This document shows, one piece after another, positions 8,038-14,101 of a stretch of DNA of 17,832 nucleotides (its first letter is position 1; each line of letters starts with the position of its first letter). The stretch is from Proteobacteria bacterium SG_bin9 (lineage in GTDB: Bacteria; Pseudomonadota; Alphaproteobacteria; Rhizobiales; Xanthobacteraceae). The stretch covers positions 1-17,832 of the forward strand of contig LWDM01000038.1 of assembly GCA_002083525.1 (NCBI GenBank). The letters are read 5' to 3'. The notes under the pieces are model-generated. The model was not told where the DNA came from. It did not search any database and was given only the letters and a program-made list of their open reading frames with translations. A program made the position numbers and the translations under genes.

Positions 8038-8053
8038 GCCGCAGGGGTGCGGC
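8038..8053 (+). other. Short GC hairpin after cckA
   Basis: GCCGCA (8038-8043) and TGCGGC (8048-8053) form a perfect 6-bp stem with a GGGG loop, 29 bp after the cckA stop and within the 123-bp gap to the next gene. No T-run follows, so it is not a canonical intrinsic terminator; it may be a transcript-end hairpin or chance in GC-rich DNA. Confidence 0.3.
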
Positions 8054-8132
8054 CAAGTCCCTGCTGTTCACTTTCACCGCGCCGTGACCATCTTATGGGC
8101 AACCCCCATGCCGGGGAGTCGAGGGAACGACC

Positions 8133-9122
8133 ATGAGATTTTTCAAGATGCTTGCAGTGGCCCTGACGCTGGCCCTGCCGCTCGCAGTTGCGATGTCGGA
8201 CGCCGACGCGCGTCCGGGCGGCGGTGGAAGCATGGGCTCGCGCGGCTCGAAGACCTACTCCGCGCCGCCATCCACCAAGACCGCGCCGGGCACGGCGCAG
8301 CCGATGCAGCGGACCCAGACCCAGCCGGGCGCGACCACGCCGGCGGCGGCCCCGCAGAGCGGCGGCTTCTTCAATCGTCCGGGCATGGGCATGCTCGGCG
8401 GCCTCGCCGCGGGCTTCCTCGGCGCCGGCCTGCTCGGCATGATGTTCGGCGGCGGCTTCATGAGCGGCCTCGGCGGCTTCGCCTCGATCCTGGGCCTCAT
8501 CATTCAGGTGGTGCTGGTCGTGGTCATCGCGCGGCTTGCGTGGGGCTGGTGGCAGCGCCGCAAGGCAGCCAGCGAGGGCAACGCCTATGCGTCCGGCCCG
8601 GCCGGCGGCCCGTCGACCTTCGACGCGCAGCCGCAGCAGCAGGCGACGAATAATCCATACGCAATGCCGATGGGCGGCGGTGCGGGCGGCGGTGGCGGCT
8701 TCAACAACCGCCCGGTGCCGTTGCAGATCAAGCCGGATGACTACGATGCGTTCGAGCGCATGCTCGGCGAAGTCCAGGCCGCATGGTCGAACGAGGACGA
8801 GGCCAAGCTCAACGTTCTCGCGACGCCGGAAATGGCCTCGTACTTCCGCGAAGACCTCGCGGCCAACAAGAACCGTGGCGTGGTCAACAAGGTCACCAAC
8901 GTGAAGCTGCTGCAGGGCGACCTCGCGGAAGCCTGGAGCGAAGGCCCGACCGACTACGCGACGCTGGCGATGCGCTTCGCGTTGACCGAGAAGACGATCG
9001 AGAAGGCGAGCGGCCGCATCGTCGACGGCAGCGACACGCCGATCGAGGCGACCGAGGTGTGGACGTTCTCGCGCCGCCACGGCGGCCAGTGGGAGCTCTC
9101 GGCGATCCAGCAGACGAACTGA
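8133..9122 (+). CDS. Tim44-domain membrane protein
   Basis: The product has 329 residues. The N-terminus is a Sec-like signal or anchor (MLAVALTLALPLAVAMSDADA region). It is followed by a Gly/Ser/Pro-rich linker with an RPGGGGSMGSRGSKTYSAPP-type start, a glycine-rich hydrophobic stretch (about 85-117) and a membrane helix (about 119-140) ending in WGWWQRRK. The C-terminal part, about residues 195-329, resembles the Tim44/TimA-like fold: DYDAFERMLGEVQAAWSNED, LATPEMASYFREDL, and a closing VWTFSRR..GQWELSAIQQ strand pair. In mitochondria Tim44 docks the import motor; in bacteria the fold is found in envelope proteins of uncertain role. A GAGGGAAC ribosome-binding region precedes the ATG. It is monocistronic in appearance and ends at a strong terminator. 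Domain call is good; function unknown. Confidence 0.85.
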   Translation: MRFFKMLAVALTLALPLAVAMSDADARPGGGGSMGSRGSKTYSAPPSTKTAPGTAQPMQRTQTQPGATTPAAAPQSGGFFNRPGMGMLGGLAAGFLGAGLLGMMFGGGFMSGLGGFASILGLIIQVVLVVVIARLAWGWWQRRKAASEGNAYASGPAGGPSTFDAQPQQQATNNPYAMPMGGGAGGGGGFNNRPVPLQIKPDDYDAFERMLGEVQAAWSNEDEAKLNVLATPEMASYFREDLAANKNRGVVNKVTNVKLLQGDLAEAWSEGPTDYATLAMRFALTEKTIEKASGRIVDGSDTPIEATEVWTFSRRHGGQWELSAIQQTN

Positions 9123-9146
9123 TCGTCAGATTCCGACTCAAATAAG

Positions 9147-9180
9147 AAAGGCGCCGCAGCGATGCGGCGCCTTTTTCTTT
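9147..9180. terminator. Strong intrinsic terminator, probably bidirectional
   Basis: A perfect 12-bp stem, AAAGGCGCCGCA (9147-9158) with TGCGGCGCCTTT (9163-9174), closes a GCGA tetraloop of the stable GNRA class and runs into TTTTTCTTT (to 9180). It lies 24 bp after the Tim44-gene stop and 16 bp before the stop codon of the convergent minus-strand gene. On the minus strand the stem is followed by a T-rich TTTCTTATTT, so it can serve both genes. Confidence 0.92.
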
Positions 9181-9190
9181 GCGTAGTGTC

Positions 9191-11254
9191 TCAGGCGACT
9201 GCGGCGATTCCGCTGCGGTTCGTGGGCTGCTTGCCGACGCGCTGCAGAACCTTGGCCATGACGTCCGGAATTTGCGCGATCGGCACGGGCTTCGCGAACA
9301 GATAGCCTTGGCCTTCGCTGCAGCCCTCGTCGATCAGGAAGCGAAGCTGCTCTTCGGTCTCGATGCCTTCGGCCAAGACCGGCACGTTCATGCTGTGGCC
9401 GAGTGCGAGCACGGTCTTGACGATGGCGGCGGCGAGCGTGTCCTCAGGGATGCGGCGCACGAACGACTGGTCGAGCTTGATCTTGTCGAACGGGAAGGCG
9501 TGCAGCGTACCAAGCGAAGAATAGCCGGTGCCGAAGTCGTCCATCGCAATGGCGATGCCCATCGCCTTAAGCTTGCGCAGGATCTGCAGGCAGCGATCCT
9601 TGTCCTTCATCAGCATCGATTCCGTCACTTCGATCTCGAGGCGCTCCGGCGCGAGACCGGTCTCGCTGAGGATCGATTGAATGGTGTCGGCGAGGTCGCC
9701 GTGATTGAACTGCACCGGCGAGACGTTGACGGCGATCATGCCGGGAATCCTACCCTCGGCCGCGTCGCGGCAGGCGGTGCGCAGCGCCCATTCGCCCATG
9801 CCGACGATGGCCTCGGTTTCCTCGGCGAGCGGAATGAACTCGCCCGGTGAGATCATGCCGCGCTGCGGATGCCGCCAGCGCATCAGGGCTTCGGCGCCGC
9901 TGACGGTGCCGTCGCGCAGCGTCGTTTGCAGCTGATAGTGCAGTTCGAGTTCGCCGTTTTTCGCGGCGCTCATCAGATCGCGGGAGAGGGCGCGGCGGTT
10001 GCGCGCCGCATCGTCCATGTCCTTCTCATAGTGCGAGATCAGACCGGCATGCTTGCTCTTGCCGCGATGCATCGCGAGCTTGGCGTTGCTGACAAGCTGA
10101 TCGCGCTCGCGGGTATCGGTCGGAAAGATCGAGAAGCCGATGGATGCGGTCAGCGACATCTGCTGGCCGTTGATCTCGAAGGGCGCCGACAGCGCGCGCA
10201 GCAGTTTTTCGGCAAACGCGCGGGCATCGTCCGGCTGGTTGCCGGACATCTGCAGCGCCAGAAATTCGTCGCCGCTCTGGCGGGCGACGAATTCGCCCGG
10301 ACCGGCAGCCGCGGCGCGCATCCGTGCGGCGGCCTCGATCAGCACCAGGTCGCCGACGGAGTGGCCGTAGACGTCGTTGATGTCCTTGAAGCCGTCAAGA
10401 TCGATCGAGAAGGCGGCAAGCTTGTGCGCCTTCTCATGCGCCTCGGCGACGTCGAAGCCGAGCCGCTCGTTGAAGGCGATGCGGTTCGGCAGGCCGGTCA
10501 TGCTGTCGTTGAACGAGAGCTGATGGATCCGTTCGGCGGATTCGGTGCGGGTGCGCAGATCGATGATGTAGGACGAGAAGCCTGAGCCCATCACCAGCAG
10601 CACGGCGCCGGTGACGCCCATGGCCAGAAACTCGGCCTGCATCTGATCGCCGGTGATTGTGATCGCCTGATCCGGCATTACGGTCAGCGACATCATGATG
10701 GTGAAATGCATCACGAAGATCATGAAGGTCATCACCACCGCCGCGCCGTGGCGGCAGAAGCGCGTGACCGGGCGGTTGGCGCGATTGACGGCCAGCGCAC
10801 CGAGGCCGAGGCCGAGCACGAGCGTCAGCGCAAGGCCGTACCAGTTCAACGTCACAGTGGCGGGAAGCTGCCAGGCGCTAAGGCCGAGCGCGTGCATGGC
10901 GAGGATGCCGACGCCCATGGTCAGGCCGCCGAGCTCCGGTGCCAGCGCCGGGCGCGGGCGGCTGCCGATCTCGAAGCCGAGCAGACAGGAGACGATGGCG
11001 ATGATCAGCGAGGCGGCGACCGGCAGCACATCGAACGCGCTGTCCATTGTCGGCTCAAGCGACAGAATAGAGATGAAGGTCGAAGCCCAGAGTGCCGCGC
11101 CGGTGCCGACCGAGGCCATGAACAGCCAGCCGAAGCGGGTGGGGCCCTGCGTCGCGCGGGCGCGCGCGAAGTGGCGCATGCCGACCCAGGTGCCGAACAA
11201 GCACACCAGTGTTGCCACCACGATTCCAATCCAGTGATATCCCGCCGCCAGCAT
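9191..11254 (-). CDS. MHYT-GGDEF-EAL cyclic-di-GMP signalling protein
   Basis: The product has 687 residues from the ATG at 11254; a GTG at 11284 would add ten. Residues 1-230 form a seven-helix MHYT-type sensor. Its second and third motifs are visible (AMHAL near 119-123, MHFT at 182-185), but the first reads WASTF at 56-60, where the family has a His. A GGDEF domain follows (about 245-405) with SGDEF at 327-331 in place of GGDEF and no RxxD inhibitory site at the usual spacing. The EAL domain (about 425-675) keeps the expected catalytic set: E455 of EALMRW, N510, E542, D572/D573 of DDFGTGYSS, K593, E629 and Q649. It is therefore likely a cyclic-di-GMP phosphodiesterase whose GGDEF part may regulate it; cyclase activity cannot be excluded. 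The ATG start is favoured because an AAGGGAACGGGG stretch lies upstream and the MHYT fold starts there. Control of motility versus attachment is inferred from family knowledge. Confidence 0.9.
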   Translation of the reverse strand: MLAAGYHWIGIVVATLVCLFGTWVGMRHFARARATQGPTRFGWLFMASVGTGAALWASTFISILSLEPTMDSAFDVLPVAASLIIAIVSCLLGFEIGSRPRPALAPELGGLTMGVGILAMHALGLSAWQLPATVTLNWYGLALTLVLGLGLGALAVNRANRPVTRFCRHGAAVVMTFMIFVMHFTIMMSLTVMPDQAITITGDQMQAEFLAMGVTGAVLLVMGSGFSSYIIDLRTRTESAERIHQLSFNDSMTGLPNRIAFNERLGFDVAEAHEKAHKLAAFSIDLDGFKDINDVYGHSVGDLVLIEAAARMRAAAAGPGEFVARQSGDEFLALQMSGNQPDDARAFAEKLLRALSAPFEINGQQMSLTASIGFSIFPTDTRERDQLVSNAKLAMHRGKSKHAGLISHYEKDMDDAARNRRALSRDLMSAAKNGELELHYQLQTTLRDGTVSGAEALMRWRHPQRGMISPGEFIPLAEETEAIVGMGEWALRTACRDAAEGRIPGMIAVNVSPVQFNHGDLADTIQSILSETGLAPERLEIEVTESMLMKDKDRCLQILRKLKAMGIAIAMDDFGTGYSSLGTLHAFPFDKIKLDQSFVRRIPEDTLAAAIVKTVLALGHSMNVPVLAEGIETEEQLRFLIDEGCSEGQGYLFAKPVPIAQIPDVMAKVLQRVGKQPTNRSGIAAVA

Positions 11255-11485
11255 CGAAGCCCCGTTCCCTTGCTTCTGACGCACGCAGAGTGGGCCGGAG
11301 ATGATTAAGCCTGGGTTGTTTTCATCAATACATGCAACGCGATGTGATCAAATCGCTGCGCTTAGCGTTGAGGAAGCGTAAGGACGATCGCATCCTCGTT
11401 ATCGGGATACCGCTCGCGGCGAACGATGCTGCGGTCTTTACGATTGGCCAACCATGCGGGCGCACGTCGCATCACGCGAGCCGGC

Positions 11486-11845
11486 TCAGAACTTCCGCCC
11501 GTCCATCGGCGTCATCTTGAGTTTCGCCAGTTCGATGCCGTCGATGCAGCTGACATTGATGGCGATCACCTGCGTGCCATCTGGCTTCGCGCCCTTGGCA
11601 AAGGTCTCGACGCCGCATTCGATGCAGAGCTGATGCTTGATGGCGTGACGGTTGAACAGATATTCCTTCAGCGCATCGCCGCCGGCGCGCAGATGAAACC
11701 GCTCCGGCGCCACGAACGAGAAGTGCAGCCCCTTTTTGGTGCAGATCGAGCAGTTGCATGCTGTGACCATGGAGAGATCGGTGGTGCATTCGAACCGCAC
11801 CAGGCCGCAGTGGCAGCCGCCCGTGTAGGTCACCGCGTCGCTCAT
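11486..11845 (-). CDS. GFA/CENP-V family zinc protein
   Basis: The product has 119 residues. It belongs to the glutathione-dependent formaldehyde-activating (GFA)/CENP-V family of small zinc-binding proteins; most members have no proven substrate. All seven family cysteines are visible: C11 and C13 in GGCHCGLVRF, C30, C32 and C35 in CNCSICTKKG, and C74 and C77 in CIECGVETF. The start is the ATG at 11845, preceded by a GGGGGG/AGG-type ribosome-binding site. The frame is open further upstream to 12301, but that extension has no family similarity and crosses the neighbouring intergenic region. It lies 231 bp from the start of the MHYT gene in the same direction and probably is not co-transcribed with certainty. 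Whether it acts on formaldehyde adducts is not shown by the sequence. Confidence 0.88.
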   Translation of the reverse strand: MSDAVTYTGGCHCGLVRFECTTDLSMVTACNCSICTKKGLHFSFVAPERFHLRAGGDALKEYLFNRHAIKHQLCIECGVETFAKGAKPDGTQVIAINVSCIDGIELAKLKMTPMDGRKF

Positions 11846-12001
11846 CGTCCGCCCCCCCTGTTGTCTGCTTATTGGTTGAGAATCGTCGCGCGCCATCGCG
11901 GCAAAGATGGGGCCGGACGTCGCTACCGGCCTCGAACCCGTTGAGAGTTGGCGGCGACTACTGGTGAGCGCCCAATTTTCAACGAGCCAGCGAGATTGCC
12001 T

Positions 12002-12163
12002 ATGCGTCCCGTGTCCCGGTTTGCCCGTCTTGTGATGGGCGTCACCTGTCTGGTGTCCATCAGCCTGTCCGCGCAGGCCGGTGTGATCGAAATGATCGAG
12101 CCGGGTCAAGTCCTGCCGAAGGAAGAACCCGCCGCTCAAACGCCGCCTGAATGCGTCGCGTAA
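12002..12163 (+). CDS. Small putative secreted peptide
   Basis: The product would be 53 residues. It has a charged N-terminus (MRPVSRFAR), a hydrophobic core (LVMGVTCLVSISLS) and an AQA cleavage-type site at about residues 24-26, leaving a mature piece of about 27 residues that is acidic and Pro-rich (EMIEPGQVLPKEEPAAQ) with one Cys. I do not recognise a family. The frame is also open to a TTG at 11948, but the ATG fits a signal peptide better. The ribosome-binding site is weak. A stable hairpin lies 37 bp after the stop. It may be a real small secreted protein or an overpredicted frame. Confidence 0.4.
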   Translation: MRPVSRFARLVMGVTCLVSISLSAQAGVIEMIEPGQVLPKEEPAAQTPPECVA

Positions 12164-12200
12164 GTGTGCGGATAGCGGATATCTGAGAGCTTGCGTGGGA

Positions 12201-12222
12201 GATGCGGAGTTCCATCCGCATC
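12201..12222 (+). terminator. Hairpin downstream of the small secreted-peptide frame
   Basis: GATGCGGA (12201-12208) and TCCGCATC (12215-12222) form a perfect 8-bp stem with a 6-nt loop. A TTTT run occurs only about 7-8 nt further on, so this is a weak terminator candidate. It is 37 bp after the stop at 12163 and about 175 bp before the zinc-ribbon gene, so an attenuator or other RNA structure is also possible. Confidence 0.4.
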
Positions 12223-12337
12223 GCGCGGATTTTGAATCGGTTTGTTGAAAATCATTCTGCGCGCCGCAGCAAACGTTAATGAGTCTGCATTGCTGACTCA
12301 ATTGCGATCACTTTTTCAGCTGCGTCATTTGCTTGTC

Positions 12338-12366
12338 TTGACCCGGTCGCGCTGTTGACCGATTCT
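12338..12366 (+). promoter_or_regulatory. Possible sigma-70-type promoter for the zinc-ribbon gene
   Basis: TTGACC (12338-12343) is a 5-of-6 match to the -35 consensus and is followed after exactly 17 bp by GATTCT (12361-12366), a 3-of-6 match to -10. The start codon is 30 bp further on. A second TTGACC occurs at 12355-12360, exactly 17 bp after the first, giving a direct repeat over the promoter. The -10 is poor, so the call is tentative. Confidence 0.35.
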
Positions 12367-12396
12367 TCATGCACGAACGCAAGCGGGAGGTGCATC

Positions 12397-12612
12397 ATGA
12401 ATCTCAAAACAACAGCCCGTCATGTTGCGTATCAGCAAACCGAGCTTCCGCATCACAATCCGTGCGCCCAGTGCGGCACACCGATTGCGCAGCCGACATA
12501 TGCCGAAGGCGACGCGCATCGCATGTCATACGTCTGGTCGTGCGACGATTGCGGCTACGAGTTCACCACGCTCGTGATGTATCCGCATCAGGATCACAAA
12601 ATCGCGGCGTAA
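12397..12612 (+). CDS. Small two-CxxC zinc-ribbon protein
   Basis: The product has 71 residues. Two cysteine pairs, CAQC (C23, C26) and CDDC (C49, C52), separated by 22 residues and followed by GYEFTTLV, form a zinc-ribbon pattern like that of small nucleic-acid- or protein-binding proteins. The N-terminus is basic and His-rich. No membrane segment or signal peptide is seen. The start is fixed by a strong GGGAGG ribosome-binding site 6 nt before the ATG, better than that of many genes here. It stops 6 bp from the stop of the convergent membrane-protein gene. I know no function for this family. Confidence 0.75.
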   Translation: MNLKTTARHVAYQQTELPHHNPCAQCGTPIAQPTYAEGDAHRMSYVWSCDDCGYEFTTLVMYPHQDHKIAA

Positions 12613-12618
12613 GCGCGC

Positions 12619-12978
12619 TCACGCTGTCGCCGCTCGCCAGCCGACATAGGCGAGCGGGACGAGCGCAATCAGATCCGCCCATGCGATCGGCCGCAGCGCG
12701 CCCGCGGGTAGTCCGTGCAGCGCGTAGATCACGAGAAAACCGATGACGCTGATCGCGGTGGTGACCGCGGCGAAGGGACGGACGTGCGTGCTGAACGCCG
12801 CCCAGATGCACGCAACGACGATGGTCGCGAACAGCACCGAGCGATGCTGCAGCAGGAGGCCGGCCATGCCTTGCTCCGGTACGCCGTAAAGCCGCGTGAT
12901 CGTGCCGGGGATCAGCGCGGCAACGCCGGGCGCCAGATGAATGAGGGCGAGCAGAATCCACGCAATCCGTTCGAGCAC
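12619..12978 (-). CDS. Small four-helix membrane protein
   Basis: The product has 119 residues and four predicted membrane helices: about 5-25, 45-62 (RSVLFATIVVACIWAAF), 68-90 and 97-115. The only polar stretch of note is a short PGTITRLYGVPEQG loop after helix 1. It starts at a GTG preceded by a GGAGAAG ribosome-binding site. It converges on the zinc-ribbon gene with a 6-bp gap and no hairpin between the two. No family or function is recognised; an integral inner-membrane location is the only firm inference. Confidence 0.7.
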   Translation of the reverse strand: MLERIAWILLALIHLAPGVAALIPGTITRLYGVPEQGMAGLLLQHRSVLFATIVVACIWAAFSTHVRPFAAVTTAISVIGFLVIYALHGLPAGALRPIAWADLIALVPLAYVGWRAATA

Positions 12979-13099
12979 AGCGGCTTCTCCAATTATGGTG
13001 CAGTCACCGTTGCCTACGGGCGGGCGCGACGAGGCTCAATGACGTGGCAGGTAATGGACGGGATTCGCGCCGAAATCGGCGTGCGCCGCGAAACCTGGG

Positions 13100-13126
13100 G
13101 GCTCTTCATTCGGTAAAAGAAGAGCC
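13100..13126. repeat. 8-bp inverted repeat upstream of the hydrolase gene
   Basis: GGCTCTTC (13100-13107) and GAAGAGCC (13119-13126) form a perfect inverted repeat around an 11-nt AT-richer spacer, 41 bp before the hydrolase start codon. No T-run follows on either strand, so an operator or leader hairpin is more likely than a terminator. Confidence 0.45.
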
Positions 13127-13130
13127 GGTG

Positions 13131-13159
13131 CCCGATCCGGTGGAAGTATCCCGATCCGG
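13131..13159 (+). repeat. 10-bp direct repeat at the hydrolase leader
   Basis: CCCGATCCGG occurs at 13131-13140 and again at 13150-13159, a 19-bp period. The second copy ends in the GGAG that serves as ribosome-binding site for the hydrolase gene (start 13168). A protein bound to these copies would sit over the translation or transcription start region; this is inference. Confidence 0.5.
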
Positions 13160-13167
13160 AGCCGTCC

Positions 13168-14019
13168 TTGTTTACCCGCCGAACCTTTCTTGCCGCTCCC
13201 GCGATTGTCGCCGGCTGCACGCCGCTCGGTGCGCTCAATGCAGTCGTGCCGGAAGACGGCGGCGCGCGCCGGGTGGCGACCAGCGTTGCCTACGGTTCGC
13301 TGCCGCGCCATGGCCTCGACATCTATGCGCCGGTGAGTGCCGGGAACGCGCCGGTGATTGTCTTCTTCTATGGCGGCTCGTGGAGCAGCGGCCGCAAGGA
13401 GGACTATTCCTTTGCTGCAGCTGCGTTCGCGTCGGCTGGATTTGTTTGTGTGCTGCCGGACTACCGGCTTTATCCCGCTGTGCGCTTTCCGTCGTTTCTC
13501 GAAGACTGTGCGCTTGCCACCGCGTGGGTGGAGAAGAACATCGCGCGCTTTGGTGGCGATCCGTCGCGCATCTTTCTCGCCGGCCATTCGGCCGGGGCCT
13601 ACAACGCGGTGATGGTCGGGCTCGACCGGCGCTACCTCGACGGAGCCGGTGGCTCACTGGCGGCGATCAAGGGCGTGGCCGGACTCGCCGGGCCGTATGA
13701 TTTCCTGCCGCTCGACACCCGCACCACCATCAACGTGTTCGGCGAGGCGCCACGGCTTGAGATCACGCAGCCGGTGAATGTCGTCCGCCGCGGTCTGCCG
13801 CCGTTCTTTCTCGCCACCGGCGCCGACGACGATCTCGTGTTTCCGCGCAACACGATTGCGCTGGCAAAGCGGCTGCGCGGCGTCTCGGTGCCGGTGACGG
13901 AAAAGATCTACCCCGGCGTCAGCCATTCGGGAATTCTTCTTGCGCTGACGGTGCCGCTGCGTAGCCGCGCGCCGGTGCTGGCCGACATGCTCGATTTCTT
14001 TCGCGGTGCGAACGCGTAG
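13168..14019 (+). CDS. Alpha/beta hydrolase, putative Tat-exported lipoprotein esterase
   Basis: The product has 283 residues from a TTG start with a CCGGAG ribosome-binding site. The N-terminus combines a twin-arginine motif (TRRTFL, R4-R5), a short hydrophobic stretch and a lipobox VAGC with C17, suggesting export and lipid anchoring. The rest is an alpha/beta-hydrolase of the carboxylesterase/feruloyl-esterase-like type. YGGSW replaces the usual HGGxW oxyanion motif. The nucleophile elbow is GHSAG with S141. The acid is probably one of D220-D222 in GADDD, and the catalytic His is H253 in VSHSG. The likely reaction is hydrolysis of a carboxylic ester at the cell envelope; the substrate is unknown. 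It lies 82 bp before the sulfatase-like gene, in the same direction, so the pair may be transcribed together. The export reading depends on the TTG start. Confidence 0.85.
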   Translation: MFTRRTFLAAPAIVAGCTPLGALNAVVPEDGGARRVATSVAYGSLPRHGLDIYAPVSAGNAPVIVFFYGGSWSSGRKEDYSFAAAAFASAGFVCVLPDYRLYPAVRFPSFLEDCALATAWVEKNIARFGGDPSRIFLAGHSAGAYNAVMVGLDRRYLDGAGGSLAAIKGVAGLAGPYDFLPLDTRTTINVFGEAPRLEITQPVNVVRRGLPPFFLATGADDDLVFPRNTIALAKRLRGVSVPVTEKIYPGVSHSGILLALTVPLRSRAPVLADMLDFFRGANA

Positions 14020-14101
14020 CTAGTCCCCAAGGGTGACTGTAGGTTGCCCCGGCAATGACGGCCCCCTAATCTGGCCGCCGACCCACTGCCGAGGCCTTGC
14101 G

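Noticed and set aside
7062..9080. A 672-codon open frame on the minus strand across cckA and the Tim44 gene
   Set aside because: Same kind of GC-driven shadow: Arg/His/Ala-rich, no motifs, and it spans the end of one real gene and most of another.
11305..11319. TTAA-N7-TTGT as a second CtrA box upstream of the MHYT-GGDEF-EAL gene
   Set aside because: Two of eight consensus bases mismatch and no TTAACCAT-type half is present; this is within chance expectation.
11478..11487. GAGCCGGCTC palindrome at the end of the GFA-family gene
   Set aside because: It is a 10-bp palindrome without a loop or T-run, overlaps the stop codon, and is common in GC-rich DNA; not supportable as a terminator.
11846..12301. 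N-terminal extension of the GFA-family gene to 271 codons
   Set aside because: The extra residues do not resemble the family, which starts at the ATG at 11845 with a good ribosome-binding site, and they cross the divergent intergenic region.
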